From: Nitrospirota bacterium
GTDB taxonomy: Bacteria; JACPQY01
Length of the DNA stretch: 64,000 nucleotides
Assembly: GCA_016180645.1 (NCBI GenBank)
Contig: JACPAV010000012.1
Coordinates: 38,031-102,030, forward strand
Reading direction: 5' to 3'
Shown: piece after piece, positions 42,255-49,634 of the stretch
Layout of the letters: each line of letters opens with the position of its first letter
Numbering within the stretch: the first letter of the stretch is position 1
Program-made: the position numbers and the translations under genes
Notes under the pieces: generated by a model
Database searches by the model: none
Told to the model about the DNA's origin: nothing
Seen by the model: only the letters and a program-made list of their open reading frames with translations

Positions 42255-44429
42255 CTAGCCCTGGAGCGCCTTCTGTTTGGATTCGAAGTATTGGGCGACG
42301 TGCTTTGCATCCATCGGTTGGCTGAAGAGGTAGCCCTGCCCGTAACGGCAGCCGAGACATTTCAGGCGACGAAGCTGCTCCGCCGTCTCCACGCCCTCGG
42401 CCACCACATCCATGCACAGGCTGGTCGCGAGGACGCAGATGGTCTTGATGACCTCCGAACTTTCTTCATCGATGCCGAGCCGTTTGACAAACGTTCGGTC
42501 CACTTTCAGGGCGTTGAAATTGAATCGATGGAGGTAGCTCAGGGACGAATACCCCGTTCCGAAGTCGTCGATCACCAACTGGATGCCTCGATCCTTGAGC
42601 TGAAGCAGGATGGCGGTGACGGCCACCGTGTCTCCCGTGGTCACACTTTCGCTTATCTCAAGGCGGAGGGAGCGCGGGTCCAGCTGGGTATCCCGGAGGA
42701 TGCGGTCGATCCGGGCAACAAGATCGATCTTGGCGATTCGCTTGCCTGAAAGTTTGACGCTGATGGTGAAGGAAGGGGGAAGCTTGAATTTCAATTGCCA
42801 CTCCCGCATCTGGCGGCAGGCATGGTCCAGCATCCAGAAGCTGATGGGGGTGATCAGGCCTGTCTCCTCCGCAATCGGGAGGAATTCTCCAGGCAGGATC
42901 ACTTTGCCGCTGGGGTGTTTCCACCGCAGAAGGCACTCGAGTCCGATGTCCTTCCCTGATTCCAGGTCTACAATGGTCTGGTAATCCGCGGCCAGTTGGC
43001 CGCGATCGACGGCTTTTCGAAGGTCCACCTCGAGGTTCAGCTTGGCCACGGCCCAGGACCGCATTTCGAGGTCGAAGATCTCATGCCGCGCGCCGCCGTC
43101 CGCCTTTGCCCGATACATGGCGGTATCCGCATCGCGAAGCATCTCGTGAGCGCCGGTATACCCGGTGGTACTGATCGCAACCCCAATAGATGCCGAGGTC
43201 TGCACTTCATGCTTGCCGAGCTCGAAGGGGCGGGCAATCTCCTGCTGAATCCGTTGCACGATACGCAGGGCACCGACTGCATCTTTTACGTCGTCCAGCA
43301 ACACGGCAAATTCATCCCCGCCAAACCGTGTGACGGCGTCGCCCGGTCGGAGGCAGGCTTCGAGCCGGCGGGCCGCCTCGACCAGAAGAAGATCGCCGAC
43401 GGGATGCCCCAGGCTGTCGTTGATGAACTTGAAGCGGTCAAGGTCGATAAACAGGACGGCCAGGGCGTATTCCGGGTTGCGATGGGTTCGAGCCAAGAGC
43501 CGCTCGACCCGGTCGAGGAACAGCGCGCGATTCGGTAGACCCGTAAGGGTGTCGTGCATTCGGCGTTTGCTGACGTCGCTCACCGATCCAGCCATGCGAT
43601 GAGGGGAACCGTCACTGCCCAACACGCCGAGACCGCGGTTCAGGACCCAGCGGTAGGTCCCGTCCCGGTGCAACATGCGATATTCCTCCTCAAAGGTAAG
43701 CTGGGTTCCCTTGGTGACGGCATCCACCGCGCTTCTGACCGTGAAGATGTCATTCGGATGGACCCGGCTGAACCATTCGTCGGGCTTATTCTCGAGTTCC
43801 GTCTCCCCGTAGCCGATCATGGCCTTCCAACGAGGGGAGAACTGAATCAGATTCGTCGTGAGATCCCATTCCCACAAGCCGTCGTTGGCCGCCTGAACGG
43901 CAAGGGAATAGACGGGATGCTCCGCCACCTCAGGTTTCTGGACGAGTGCGGCGAGGAGTTGTCGGCCACCGATGGTGACCCGGGTGAGACGGACGGTGAC
44001 GGGAATGGGCTCCCCGTCGTGTTTCATTCCATGCAACGCGATTCTTCGCCCGAGCAATCCCCAGGTCGTCCGCCCGAATTCCACGGGATCAACGGGGATC
44101 CTGAAGCCATTGTCTCCCACAAGGAATTTGCCCAGAGGGCGGCCCAGGAAGGCATGCGCAGGCAGGCCCCACATGGTTTCGATTTCCCGATTCAGCATGA
44201 GGATCGTTCCGGCGGAATCCGCCGTGAAAATGCCTTCGCCGATGCCATCCAAAATCGCCCGTATGTCGGGCATGGAATCGAAAGCATCCGCGGGATTGCC
44301 GTGACCCTTCGGACCAAACTTGCGGTCTGTGGCAGAAGCCGTCCGAACCGGTCCCTCCGCGCTCTGGACTCCTTCATCGAAAGGGCCGGCCGGGAATGTC
44401 CCTTCCGCCATCGTTCCACTTCCCTTCAT
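42255..44429 (-). CDS. PAS-PAS-GGDEF-EAL c-di-GMP protein, EAL site altered
   Basis: 724 aa, no membrane helix. PAS domains about 52-165 and 172-290, GGDEF about 295-455 with intact RFGGDEF (370-374) and product-inhibition site RPGD (361-364), so an active diguanylate cyclase is expected. The EAL domain (about 465-715) has ECL in place of EAL (Glu498 kept), LEISES, DDFGTGYSSL and EGVET intact, but the metal-binding Asn of the VNLS motif is Lys559 (VKLS). Phosphodiesterase activity is therefore doubtful. It overlaps the HD-GYP stop by 4 nt (ATGA) and ends 4 nt before the surface protein start. Confidence 0.93.
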   Translation of the reverse strand: MKGSGTMAEGTFPAGPFDEGVQSAEGPVRTASATDRKFGPKGHGNPADAFDSMPDIRAILDGIGEGIFTADSAGTILMLNREIETMWGLPAHAFLGRPLGKFLVGDNGFRIPVDPVEFGRTTWGLLGRRIALHGMKHDGEPIPVTVRLTRVTIGGRQLLAALVQKPEVAEHPVYSLAVQAANDGLWEWDLTTNLIQFSPRWKAMIGYGETELENKPDEWFSRVHPNDIFTVRSAVDAVTKGTQLTFEEEYRMLHRDGTYRWVLNRGLGVLGSDGSPHRMAGSVSDVSKRRMHDTLTGLPNRALFLDRVERLLARTHRNPEYALAVLFIDLDRFKFINDSLGHPVGDLLLVEAARRLEACLRPGDAVTRFGGDEFAVLLDDVKDAVGALRIVQRIQQEIARPFELGKHEVQTSASIGVAISTTGYTGAHEMLRDADTAMYRAKADGGARHEIFDLEMRSWAVAKLNLEVDLRKAVDRGQLAADYQTIVDLESGKDIGLECLLRWKHPSGKVILPGEFLPIAEETGLITPISFWMLDHACRQMREWQLKFKLPPSFTISVKLSGKRIAKIDLVARIDRILRDTQLDPRSLRLEISESVTTGDTVAVTAILLQLKDRGIQLVIDDFGTGYSSLSYLHRFNFNALKVDRTFVKRLGIDEESSEVIKTICVLATSLCMDVVAEGVETAEQLRRLKCLGCRYGQGYLFSQPMDAKHVAQYFESKQKALQG

Positions 44430-45538
44430 AGCGCCACCTCAACGACGTGCATCGGAGACTCATGGGCACTCCGAGTGGTGGAATTCTCCTTCAGGTCGGC
44501 CGCTTCCAGCACGGCCCGGAATTCATCCAGCAGGCGCCGGTCTCTCCATCCCTTGTCGGCTTCCGCCACCAAGATCCCAAAGGCGTCCTCGTGGGAAAGC
44601 GCTTTCCGGTAGACGCGTCCGCTGGTGATCGCGTCGTAAATATCCGCAATGGTGACAATGCGGGCTTCGATCGAGATGGCGTTATCGGACAGACCCTGGG
44701 GATAACCCGACCCATCCAGACGCTCGTGGTGGGCGAGCACGACCGGAACCGCTCCCCTCAGTGAGTTCATCTGACCGATGAGGTCCCGGCCCATCAAGGG
44801 ATGTTGCTGGATTTCCTTATACTCGGCCGGGGTCAGGGGTCCGGGTTTCAGGAGGATGCTGTCGCGGATGGAAATCTTGCCCAGGTCGTGGAGGAGGGCG
44901 CCTCTGCGGATGCTCCTCTGCGCAGTGTCCGGAAGTCCCACCCGTTTGGCAAGCCGGCTCGCCAGTTCAGACACCCGTTCGCTGTGCCGCGCGGTGTACG
45001 CGTCGCGCGCATCAATGCTTCTGGCGAGTGAAATGATGACTTGCTCGGCTTGATCGAGATCGTCCGTGAAGAACTTCAACTGAATCAGCGAACGCACACG
45101 GGCGATCAGTTCCACGGAGGAGAAAGGCTTGGAGAGGAAGTCCGTGGCTCCGGATTCGATGGCATGGATCTTATCCCTGCGCGTTCCCGCTCCGGTGAGC
45201 ATGATGATGGGGAGGAGGCGGGTTCGGGGATCCGACCGAAGCTCAACAACGACGTCATTTCCGGAACGGTCGGGAAGATGGAGGTCCAATAGGATGAGAT
45301 CCGGTGGGGAACCACGTACGTAGCGCAGCGCGCCTTCCACAGTGCCCTCTTCATGGATCGAGAATCCAAGGGGCCTGAGCAATTCACATACGGCGGTGCG
45401 GATTTCGATGTCGTCGTCAACGACGAGCAGCCGGCCGACTGGATTTCCGGGAGGGGAAGGGCCCTCCGCTGATGCTGATGAATTCATTGTACGTCTCCGA
45501 TTCGTGGCTTCAATGGGCGAAGCCTTCCTGTTTCGCAT
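44426..45538 (-). CDS. Response regulator with HD-GYP phosphodiesterase domain
   Basis: 370 aa. Receiver domain about 36-150 with phospho-acceptor Asp in LILLDLHLPD and switch Lys in LSKPFSS; HD-GYP domain about 160-355 with HD in LLHDLGKI, HHERLDGSGYP and the upstream HSERV. All metal ligands are visible, so it should degrade c-di-GMP. ATG 45538 has GGAG close upstream; ATG 45487 (MNSSASAEG), also with GGAG, would remove 17 residues and is equally plausible. Head gene of the five-gene minus operon. Confidence 0.92.
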   Translation of the reverse strand: MRNRKASPIEATNRRRTMNSSASAEGPSPPGNPVGRLLVVDDDIEIRTAVCELLRPLGFSIHEEGTVEGALRYVRGSPPDLILLDLHLPDRSGNDVVVELRSDPRTRLLPIIMLTGAGTRRDKIHAIESGATDFLSKPFSSVELIARVRSLIQLKFFTDDLDQAEQVIISLARSIDARDAYTARHSERVSELASRLAKRVGLPDTAQRSIRRGALLHDLGKISIRDSILLKPGPLTPAEYKEIQQHPLMGRDLIGQMNSLRGAVPVVLAHHERLDGSGYPQGLSDNAISIEARIVTIADIYDAITSGRVYRKALSHEDAFGILVAEADKGWRDRRLLDEFRAVLEAADLKENSTTRSAHESPMHVVEVAL

Positions 45539-45753
45539 AGCTCCATTTTCTTTTCCTCAAGGCGTTCCCATCCATGCCCCTCCGTTCATGCCTTGACGGA
45601 TAGACCACTACAGACTGATAGGAATGAACGGGTTGCGCGGAAATCGAAAGCGAGGCGGTACTAGATATCGCTTACGCGATGATCGGCCAAAACTGCGTCC
45701 ATAGAATCCTCCATGATTCATTGGGGATCGCCACGGTCGCCATTTTTCCGGCA

Positions 45754-45763
45754 CACATATGTG
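45754..45763. promoter_or_regulatory. CACATATGTG palindrome, candidate operator
   Basis: Perfect 10-bp palindrome in the leader of the five-gene minus operon, about 30 nt downstream of its predicted start point. A related CATGTGCG lies just before the OmpR-type regulator start. Candidate binding site only. Confidence 0.35.
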
Positions 45764-45772
45764 CGATCCCTT

Positions 45773-45791
45773 TACACAGCCCCCCTGTGTA
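45773..45791. promoter_or_regulatory. TACACAG/CTGTGTA hairpin at the predicted transcript start
   Basis: Perfect 7-bp arms, TACACAG (45773-45779) and CTGTGTA (45785-45791), with a loop of five C. On the minus strand it spans about +1 to +19 of the five-gene operon. On the plus strand it is followed by TTTTTCTT, so it could also end plus-strand transcription coming from the left. Operator or terminator, undecided. Confidence 0.5.
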
Positions 45792-45796
45792 TTTTT

Positions 45797-45825
45797 CTTA
45801 TACCAATAAAGACCAGGAATGTCAA
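45797..45825 (-). promoter_or_regulatory. Sigma70-type promoter of the c-di-GMP/surface-protein operon
   Basis: On the minus strand: -35 TTGACA at 45820-45825 (perfect consensus), 17-bp spacer, -10 TATAAG at 45797-45802. The start point would be near 45790, giving a leader of about 250 nt before the HD-GYP gene. All five genes down to 32293 follow with overlaps or gaps of a few nt, so one transcript of about 13.5 kb is likely. Confidence 0.75.
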
Positions 45826-46164
45826 CATTTACCCCACAAAAAAAACAGCTATTCTTATCCAATTTATTCTGCTCGTCTCGGTGCGGCCGGCCGATCCCAT
45901 GTGCAGGGCTGCGCGGTCGCAATTCGTGGTTGTCCATCGGGTCGAAAGATAGCAGTGCACCATCACGCGCAAGTCACGCAGATGTCACGCCTGAGTCAAT
46001 TCTTTCATCTGTCTGAAATTTTCGACGAGGGCAGCGGATACCCAGTTTCGCCCCCAAGAAGACAGTTGGGTGCACGGGAGGATCTCAGGACTCGGCCTCC
46101 GGGTACGCAAACCCGAGGTCCTCCCCTGCTTGAAACCTCCGACGGGAATCCATACCATGTGCGA

Positions 46165-46842
46165 ATGACGCAAACCATTCTTGTCGTCGACGACGACCCC
46201 AATATCCAGAGAATTCTGCAATACACTCTGAGCCAGGCGGGGTTCCATGTGAAGCCGGCCTTGGAGGCGCGTCGGGCGCTCGACTATGCGCGTGCCAAGG
46301 CGCCGGATCTGGTCGTTCTCGATATCCAACTGCCGGACCTTTCCGGAATTGAAGTGTGCAGGCTGCTCAAAGAGGATCCTCGCACGAGGGAGATTCCAAT
46401 CATCATGCTGACGGTTCGGGGCGGGGAGTCGGACAAGGTGTCGGCCTTCGAGACCGGCAGCGAAGACTACATGACCAAACCTTTCAGCACGAAAGAACTC
46501 CTCCTGCGCGTGCGGGCCCTGCTGCAACGATCCGGAAAGCCCGAAGCCCTCCGGACTCTTCAGGCCGGTGAACTGACGATGGACCTCGCAGGTCACCGGG
46601 CCGAACTGAAGGGCAAACCAATCGAGTTGACGGCCGTCGAATTCCGCCTCCTAGCGCATCTTGTCCAGAATCCGGGCGTGGTGATCGAAAGGGACATGCT
46701 GCTTGATCGTGTATGGGGCATCGAGGCGGAAATCGACACGCGTACGGTTGACACCCATGTCTGGCGCTTGAGAAACAAACTGGGGCCACTCGGTCGCAAC
46801 ATCCAAACCGTCCGGAATGTAGGTTACCGCTTCTCGATCTAG
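46165..46842 (+). CDS. OmpR/PhoB-type response regulator
   Basis: 225 aa. Receiver with acidic pocket (ILVVDDDPNIQ), phospho-acceptor Asp in LVVLDIQLPD, switch Thr in IIMLTVR and Lys in MTKPFSTKE. The C-terminal winged helix ends TVDTHVWRLRNKLG...NIQTVRNVGYRFSI, typical of the family. The frame is open far upstream, but the domain begins at this ATG (MTQTILVVDDD). It is divergent from the five-gene operon whose last gene is an orphan histidine kinase, so the two may be a pair (inference). Confidence 0.93.
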   Translation: MTQTILVVDDDPNIQRILQYTLSQAGFHVKPALEARRALDYARAKAPDLVVLDIQLPDLSGIEVCRLLKEDPRTREIPIIMLTVRGGESDKVSAFETGSEDYMTKPFSTKELLLRVRALLQRSGKPEALRTLQAGELTMDLAGHRAELKGKPIELTAVEFRLLAHLVQNPGVVIERDMLLDRVWGIEAEIDTRTVDTHVWRLRNKLGPLGRNIQTVRNVGYRFSI

Positions 46843-47056
46843 TGCACCGTGCAGGAGAATTTGGCGACTTGCATGCACGATGCTGCCCTGTGAAGGAATG
46901 CTGGAGGGGGTAATGAGGTCGGTCGTCATGGCCGTCATGCCAATCACGATCCATGAAAATCGCTTGGGAGATGCAGGAGAGGGAGGAACGTTACTAGGAA
47001 GATAGATTCTTGAGGTATGCGGGCAACGGCTTCAGGCAAGGGAATTGGAACATTTG

Positions 47057-47416
47057 TTAGGAGAAGAGGTCACGGAATATCTTGATTGTGTCCCGAGTGT
47101 CACGAGCCGTGAGCCTGCCTAATCGGGTGATCACGAGTCCCTTCGACACCGTCGCGATCTTTGCAAGCCGAACCGTGGAGGGCAAGGGCAATCCTGCTTC
47201 ATCCGAATCTTGCAACGGATGGTCTCCCGGACCCGGTTTCTCTCTTCTGGCCACTTTCGAGGTGATCTGGGCAGTCACAAGGTCCGGCAGCGCTTCAATC
47301 TTCCTCGCGCGGCTGAGAACCAAGGCCGGGCGTTTCTTGGAGGCGGTTGGGTCGTCGAAAGGGAAGGGGACGAGGACAACGTCACCGGGTCGGTAGCGCG
47401 CGCTGAGGCGGTGGCT
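47057..47416 (-). pseudogene. PemK/MazF-family toxin lacking a start codon
   Basis: The minus-strand frame reads RYRPGDVVLVPFPFDDP, KKRPALVLS, VTAQITS, AGLPLPSTVRLAKIATVSKGL and LGRLTARD, a full PemK/MazF endoribonuclease core of about 115 residues. The frame is closed by a stop at 47417-47419, and between it and RYRPGDVV there is no ATG, GTG or TTG; the first usable start (TTG 47323) would delete the conserved N-terminal strand. No antitoxin gene fits in the 90 nt upstream. I read it as a decayed orphan toxin that lost its start, or a gene with a sequencing error there. Confidence 0.65.
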
Positions 47417-47505
47417 TCAAGAGGCCTTGGAGAACTCGGCCCAGTTGGCGCAGCATCCCGGTTCGGGGTCGGGGCATTCCTGCGTGAAGAACCTGGCGCG
47501 CAACC

Positions 47506-48984
47506 TCACGAGCCATCCGTCTCCCAACCATTCTGTCGCACGAGTTGTTTCACCCGCGCCGCGATCTCCTCGCGGATCCGGCGGACCTCCGCAAGGGGAC
47601 GACCCTTCGGGTCCTGGATGGCCCAGTCTTCGACTTTCGCGCCGGGGATCAACGGGCATTCTTCCCCGCAACCCATCGTAATAAGCCACGAAGCGCCTTT
47701 TGAAAGTTCCACGGTCAACCGCCGCGGTTGCATTCGGCTTGCGTCCATGCCGACCTCCTTCAGGACCTCGACGACTTCCGGATGAACCCGCTCCGCCGGG
47801 CGAGTCCCAGCCGACAGGGCCCGCGCCTTTCCCGGATCCGCCAGCAAATTGAATATCGCCGAGGCCATCTGTGAGCGTCCCGCGTTGTGGACGCAGGCGA
47901 AGATCACCTTCGTTGCAAAGAACCTCCGCCGGAATGCCAGCGACACGTTCACCAATGCCATGAGAACGGGCACTTCGACCAGGGGACCGATCACGGCGGC
48001 AAAGGCGGCGCCGGAATCGATTCCAAAGACCGCGACCGCGACCGCGATGGCCAGCTCGAAGTTGTTGCTCGCCGCCGTGAATGAGAGCGTGGCCGTCTTC
48101 GGGTAGTCCACCCCGATCTTCCGGCCCATCCAGAAGGAGACCAGGAACATCGCGACGAAGTAGATCAGCAACGGCGCCGCGATCCGCAGGACATCGAGCG
48201 GAAGTTTCACGATGAGTTCGCCCTTCAAGCTGAACATCACCAGGATCGTGAAGAGAAGCGCGACCAGCGTGATGGGGCTGACCCTGGGGATGAACCGTGT
48301 CTCGTACCAAGTCCTGCCCTTGGCCTTCACCAGGACGAAGCGCGTGAACATGCCGGCGAGGAACGGGATCCCGAGGTAGATGAAGACGCTCTCCGCAATT
48401 TGCCCCATCCCGATCTCGACGACGCTTCCGCTCAGGCCGAAGAGCGGCGGCAGGACGGTGATGAAGAGGTAGGCGTAAACCGAGTAGAAAAGCACCTGGA
48501 AAATGGAGTTGAAGGCGACAAGACCCGCAGCGTATTCGGTGTCGCCCTTCGCAAGGTCGTTCCATACGATGACCATGGCGATGCAGCGGGCCAGGCCGAT
48601 CATGATGAGGCCGACCATGTACTCGGGGTGGCCGCGCAGGAAGAGGATCGCCAGGAAGAACATCAGGATCGGCCCGACGATCCAGTTCTGCGCGAGCGAG
48701 AGCCCAAGGACCTTCCCATCGCGGAAAACATCGCCCAGCTCTTCGTACTTCACCTTGGCCAGCGGTGGGTACATCATCAGGATCATTCCGATGGCGATGG
48801 GGATGTTCGTCGTGCCGCTCTGGAAGCGGTTGACGAACGCCTCGGCGCCGGGGATGGCGTAGCCCACGCCGACTCCCGCCGCCATGGCCAGAAAGATCCA
48901 CAGGGTGAGGTAACGATCCAGGAAGGAAAGCCGGCGGAGTGAAGTCACGGTCAAAGTTCCCTCTCGACCTGATGTCACCGACAT
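47506..48984 (-). CDS. Arsenite efflux permease ACR3 fused to arsenate reductase ArsC
   Basis: 492 aa from the ATG at 48984, which overlaps the arsR stop by 10 nt. Residues about 15-350 are an ACR3 carrier with ten membrane helices ([34 protein letters not shown], both diagnostic). Residues about 358-492 are a low-molecular-weight-phosphatase-type ArsC with the C-X5-R loop CVHNAGRS and a DPxG-like IQDPKG. One protein would reduce arsenate and pump out the arsenite; ACR3-ArsC fusions are known in actinobacteria such as Mycobacterium. The frame is open for a further 82 codons upstream, but that part is only arsR read in another frame. Confidence 0.93.
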   Translation of the reverse strand: MSVTSGREGTLTVTSLRRLSFLDRYLTLWIFLAMAAGVGVGYAIPGAEAFVNRFQSGTTNIPIAIGMILMMYPPLAKVKYEELGDVFRDGKVLGLSLAQNWIVGPILMFFLAILFLRGHPEYMVGLIMIGLARCIAMVIVWNDLAKGDTEYAAGLVAFNSIFQVLFYSVYAYLFITVLPPLFGLSGSVVEIGMGQIAESVFIYLGIPFLAGMFTRFVLVKAKGRTWYETRFIPRVSPITLVALLFTILVMFSLKGELIVKLPLDVLRIAAPLLIYFVAMFLVSFWMGRKIGVDYPKTATLSFTAASNNFELAIAVAVAVFGIDSGAAFAAVIGPLVEVPVLMALVNVSLAFRRRFFATKVIFACVHNAGRSQMASAIFNLLADPGKARALSAGTRPAERVHPEVVEVLKEVGMDASRMQPRRLTVELSKGASWLITMGCGEECPLIPGAKVEDWAIQDPKGRPLAEVRRIREEIAARVKQLVRQNGWETDGS

Positions 48985-49334
48985 GCGGCCGGTCCCATCG
49001 TCTTCCGCAGACGCAGCAGTTTCCTCACGAGGCGATCGTCGATGCGCGGCGACCGGGTCAAGGCCTGGAGAAGACGTCCGCGTTCGGGCTCGTCTTGAGG
49101 ACGCAAACGATAACGCATCCAAGTCCCCTCCCGGCGGACCTCCACCAGCCCGGCGCCGCGGAGCACGGCGAGGTGGCGCGACACGTTGGGTTGGGAAGTC
49201 TCCAGGGCTGCCTGGAGATGGCAAACGCAAAGTTCGCCGTGGGAGAGGAGCGCTACGATCTGGAGTCGTGTTTCATCTCCGAGAGCCCTGAAGAGCTCCG
49301 CGAGCGATCGGGACCTTTGCTCGATGCGGATCAC
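48975..49334 (-). CDS. arsR: ArsR-family metalloregulatory repressor
   Basis: 119 aa winged-helix repressor. Metal site ELCVCHLQ (Cys-x-Cys, as in ArsR of the ELCVC type, with His in place of the usual Asp), recognition helix [19 protein letters not shown]. Expected to release DNA on binding arsenite. Starts with GTG at 49334, only about 3 nt from the predicted transcript start, so the mRNA is nearly leaderless. Its own promoter carries the inverted repeat described separately. Cotranscribed with the ACR3-ArsC gene. Confidence 0.93.
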   Translation of the reverse strand: MIRIEQRSRSLAELFRALGDETRLQIVALLSHGELCVCHLQAALETSQPNVSRHLAVLRGAGLVEVRREGTWMRYRLRPQDEPERGRLLQALTRSPRIDDRLVRKLLRLRKTMGPAACR

Positions 49335-49342
49335 TATATGTG

Positions 49343-49372
49343 TATATTCGCATTTAGGAATATAAGTGTCAA
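49343..49372 (-). promoter_or_regulatory. arsR promoter with overlapping operator
   Basis: On the minus strand: -35 TTGACA at 49367-49372, 17-bp spacer, -10 GAATAT at 49344-49349. A 7-bp inverted repeat, TATATTC (49343-49349) and GAATATA (49358-49364) with 8 nt between, covers the -10 box and spacer, where an ArsR dimer would block polymerase. Confidence 0.75.
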
Positions 49373-49441
49373 GACCACGGATCCTTGGCTCGAAGATAGG
49401 CGCCCTTTCACAGGCCCGTGGCCGGGGTTGATAATCATCCT

Positions 49442-49597
49442 ATGGGACCAATTCGGTTGGGGATCCAGATCGACGGCCGCCGATGCTGGACGCTGTTCGA
49501 CTCCGGCGCGCGGAACACGTACGTGGTTGTCGATGCGGCAGGGGGATTGCCCCGACGGGTTATCTTCCAGGTGTGTATGAGAGGGGTTGTAGTGTGA
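49442..49597 (+). pseudogene. Fragment of a retropepsin-like aspartic protease
   Basis: A 51-codon frame starting MGPIRLGIQIDGRRCWTLFDSG and continuing ARNTYVV. The segment LFDSGARNTYV has the D-S/T-G active-site turn and flanking strand of small clan AA (retropepsin-like) proteases of bacteria. After about residue 34 the similarity stops and the frame ends at a TGA soon after. Most likely a truncated remnant; it could also be a short real gene. Confidence 0.4.
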
Positions 49598-49634
49598 AGG
49601 CGGAGGGGGTGGACCGTGGGACGACGGGAACGCC

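Larger units (their letters stand above)
45539..46164. other. Divergent intergenic region, relatively A+T-rich centre
   Basis: About 626 bp between the HD-GYP and OmpR-type regulator genes. The middle (about 45690-45870) is much richer in A+T than the surroundings. It holds the minus-strand promoter (45797-45825), a hairpin at 45773-45791 and a CACATATGTG palindrome at 45754-45763. Open frames on both strands here show no codon bias and I do not call genes in them. Confidence 0.7.

Noticed and set aside
45679..46164. Upstream extension of the OmpR-type regulator
   Set aside because: 162 extra codons with no family similarity and no coding bias; the receiver domain begins exactly at ATG 46165.
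47417..48901. Long open frame of 494 codons on the minus strand
   Set aside because: It is the ACR3-ArsC gene read in another frame; composition is His/Arg/Gly-rich with no recognisable domain.
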